Positions 5,919 through 7,386 of a DNA stretch of 7,386 bases are shown in pieces. The DNA is from Candidatus Symbiothrix sp. (GTDB lineage: Bacteria; Bacteroidota; Bacteroidia; Bacteroidales; Azobacteroidaceae): assembly GCA_031270525.1 (NCBI GenBank), contig JAISXN010000147.1, forward strand, positions 1-7,386, read 5' to 3'. The translations under genes and the position numbers were made by a program. Position 1 is the stretch's first letter; the number at the start of each line of letters is the position of its first letter. The notes beneath the pieces are model-generated. The model saw nothing but the letters and a program-made list of their open reading frames with translations, made no database searches and was not told the DNA's origin.

Positions 5919-6662
5919 ATGAAGGCATTAGAAAAATTCGGAGAATATGTAACGCTGATATTGAGAACGCTTACGATTCCCGAGCGTTGGAGTGTATTTT
6001 TCCGGCAAACATTGAAAGAAATTTATAAATTAGGCGTAGATTCGTTGTGGATTGTCATTTTTATATCCATATTCATCGGAGCTGTTATAACGATACAGGT
6101 TTCCCTGAATATTCAATCCCCGATCATTCCGGATTTTACGGTAGGTTACATTGCTCGTGAAGTAATTCTTCTTGAATTTTCATCAACAATTATGTGTTTG
6201 ATCCTGGCCGGAAAAGTAGGTTCGAATATCGCTTCCGAATTGGGAACAATGCGCGTTACCGAACAAATCGACGCCCTTGAAATTATGGGCGTAAATTCGG
6301 CTAATTATCTGATTTTACCGAAATTGGTTGCATTTATCCTGTTTATTCCCGTTTTGGTCATTTTCAGCATGTTTTCCGGAATCATCGGCGGATATTTGAT
6401 TGCTTTCACTACGGATATGATAACGATTGCCAAATACGAATACGGCATACGATATTGGTTCGTACCCTATTATATCGGATATTCCATTTTAAAATCAATG
6501 GTATTTGCTTTCTTAATTGCTTCAATTGCCTCTTTTTTCGGATATAATGTAAAAGGAGGCGCTTTGCAGGTTGGGAAAGCCAGTACGGATTCTGTGGTGA
6601 CGAGCAGCGTGCTGATTCTGACTTTTGACTTGGTAATGACCCATTTAATGCTTACTAAATGA
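5919..6662 (+). CDS. mlaE: MlaE-family lipid ABC transporter permease
   Basis: Inner-membrane permease of an MlaFEDB-type (MCE) transporter, which moves phospholipids between inner and outer membrane and helps keep outer-membrane lipid asymmetry. At 247 residues it is near the usual 250-260. An amphipathic N-terminal segment (RWSVFFRQTLKEIYKLG, 23-39) precedes membrane segments at about 42-64, 84-101, 131-165, 183-208 and 224-245. The MlaE signature and ATPase-coupling loop is plain: GKVGSNIASELGTMRVTEQIDALEIMG, residues 98-124, with Glu107 and Glu115-Gln116. The ATG at 5919 is the start; an earlier ATG at 5903 is out of frame and soon stops. Its stop overlaps the mlaF start (ATGA, 6659-6662), so the pair is coupled. 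Direction of lipid movement in Bacteroidetes is not settled by the sequence. Confidence 0.95.
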   Translation: MKALEKFGEYVTLILRTLTIPERWSVFFRQTLKEIYKLGVDSLWIVIFISIFIGAVITIQVSLNIQSPIIPDFTVGYIAREVILLEFSSTIMCLILAGKVGSNIASELGTMRVTEQIDALEIMGVNSANYLILPKLVAFILFIPVLVIFSMFSGIIGGYLIAFTTDMITIAKYEYGIRYWFVPYYIGYSILKSMVFAFLIASIASFFGYNVKGGALQVGKASTDSVVTSSVLILTFDLVMTHLMLTK

Positions 6663-7386
6663 TAGAAGTACGACGTTTATATAAATCATTTGAGGAAAAA
6701 GAAGTGTTGAAGGACATCTCGACGCTTTTTGACAAGGGAAAGACCAATCTGATTATTGGCCGGAGCGGCTCTGGGAAAACGGTTTTGATGAAAAACCTGA
6801 TTGGTTTGGTTCGTCCCACTTCGGGTGAAATTCTCTACGACAATCGGAATTTGACCGCAATGACCAAAAAAGAACTGAAAACCCTTCGCCGTGAAATGGG
6901 CATGTTGTTTCAAGGATCGGCGCTTTTTGATTCGATGACCGTTTTGGAAAATGTGATGTTTCCTCTGACCATGTTCACCCGCGACAGTTGGAAAGACCGT
7001 GAAAAACGGGCAAAGTTTTGCCTGGAAAGGGTAAATCTGACTGATGCGGACGATTTATATCCCGGAGAAATCAGCGGCGGAATGATGAAAAGGGTGGCTA
7101 TCGCCCGCGCCATCGCGATGAATCCGGCTTATTTGTTCTGCGACGAACCCAATTCGGGATTAGACCCGAAAACCGCCCTGCTCATCGACGATTTGATTCA
7201 CGACATTACCAAAGAATATAATATAACGACGATTATTAATACCCACGATATGAATTCGGTAATGAATATCGGCGAAAAGATTATTTTTATTAACGAAGGA
7301 CGAAAAGCCTGGGAAGGAACAAAAAATGAAATCATGACGTCGACCAGCAAGGAATTGAACGATTTTGTATTCGCGTCCGACTTATT
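6659..7386 (+). CDS. mlaF: MlaF-type lipid ABC transporter ATPase (3' end cut by window)
   Basis: ATPase partner of MlaE in the MCE lipid transporter. The open frame runs from the ATG at 6659 to the window edge with 242 complete codons and no stop, so the C-terminus is missing; the family is about 250-270 residues, so little is lost. Elements seen are Walker A GRSGSGKT (34-41), Q-loop Gln85 in MLFQGSALFDSMTV, a signature SGGM (139-142) in place of LSGGQ, Walker B LFCDEP (159-164), the D-loop SGLDP (166-170) and switch His196 in NTHDM. FQGSALFDSMTVLENV and ISGGMMKRVAIARA are typical of MlaF, not of generic importers. A 4-base overlap with mlaE argues for coupled translation. A substrate-binding mlaD/MCE gene is not within the window and may lie downstream or elsewhere. 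Confidence 0.94.
   Translation, partial: MIEVRRLYKSFEEKEVLKDISTLFDKGKTNLIIGRSGSGKTVLMKNLIGLVRPTSGEILYDNRNLTAMTKKELKTLRREMGMLFQGSALFDSMTVLENVMFPLTMFTRDSWKDREKRAKFCLERVNLTDADDLYPGEISGGMMKRVAIARAIAMNPAYLFCDEPNSGLDPKTALLIDDLIHDITKEYNITTIINTHDMNSVMNIGEKIIFINEGRKAWEGTKNEIMTSTSKELNDFVFASDL

Overview
The window looks like an ordinary chromosomal stretch of a Bacteroidetes (most likely Bacteroidales) genome. Three things point there. It holds a GLPGLI-family secreted protein and a carboxypeptidase-like regulatory-domain protein, both characteristic of that phylum. The FolP, CdaA, LptB and MlaE/F proteins read like Bacteroidetes members of their families. Most intergenic regions carry the phylum-specific -7 promoter hexamer-like element TAnnTTTG, with little Shine-Dalgarno signal. 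I see no rRNA, tRNA, mobile element, CRISPR array or phage gene. Coding density is high and no gene-free gap exceeds about 115 bases.

Layout, left to right. (1) Positions 8-2216, minus strand: a 417-residue exported protein with an N-terminal carboxypeptidase-like regulatory domain, followed 61 bases downstream by a 297-residue GLPGLI-family exported protein that has its own promoter. (2) Positions 2283-3359, plus strand: a PAP2-superfamily phosphatase with an apparent lipoprotein signal, a proline/charge-rich linker and a TTG start, transcribed divergently from (1). (3) Positions 3474-5083, plus strand: folP (dihydropteroate synthase) and cdaA (membrane diadenylate cyclase), overlapping by 4 bases as ATGA behind a near-consensus promoter. 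(4) Positions 5090-5833, minus strand: lptB, the ATPase of the LPS export machine, convergent with cdaA with only 6 bases between the stop codons. (5) Positions 5919-7386, plus strand: mlaE and mlaF, permease and ATPase of an MlaFEDB-type lipid transporter, again with a 4-base ATGA overlap; mlaF runs off the window.

Functionally the window is mostly about the cell envelope: LPS export (LptB), phospholipid traffic (MlaE/F), a lipid-phosphate-type phosphatase (PAP2) and two exported proteins of unknown role. The folP-cdaA pair adds folate synthesis and c-di-AMP signalling. lptB and mlaE are fired from back-to-back promoters in an 85-base divergent interval, which could let LPS export and lipid transport respond together; that is inference.

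I found no convincing new multi-gene system. The points most worth a second look are a perfect Shine-Dalgarno sequence in a phylum that rarely uses one, which resets a start codon and overlaps the neighbour's promoter; the lipoprotein-tethered PAP2 phosphatase, whose residues after the cysteine resemble a surface-export signal; and the coupled folP-cdaA and divergent lptB/mlaE arrangements.
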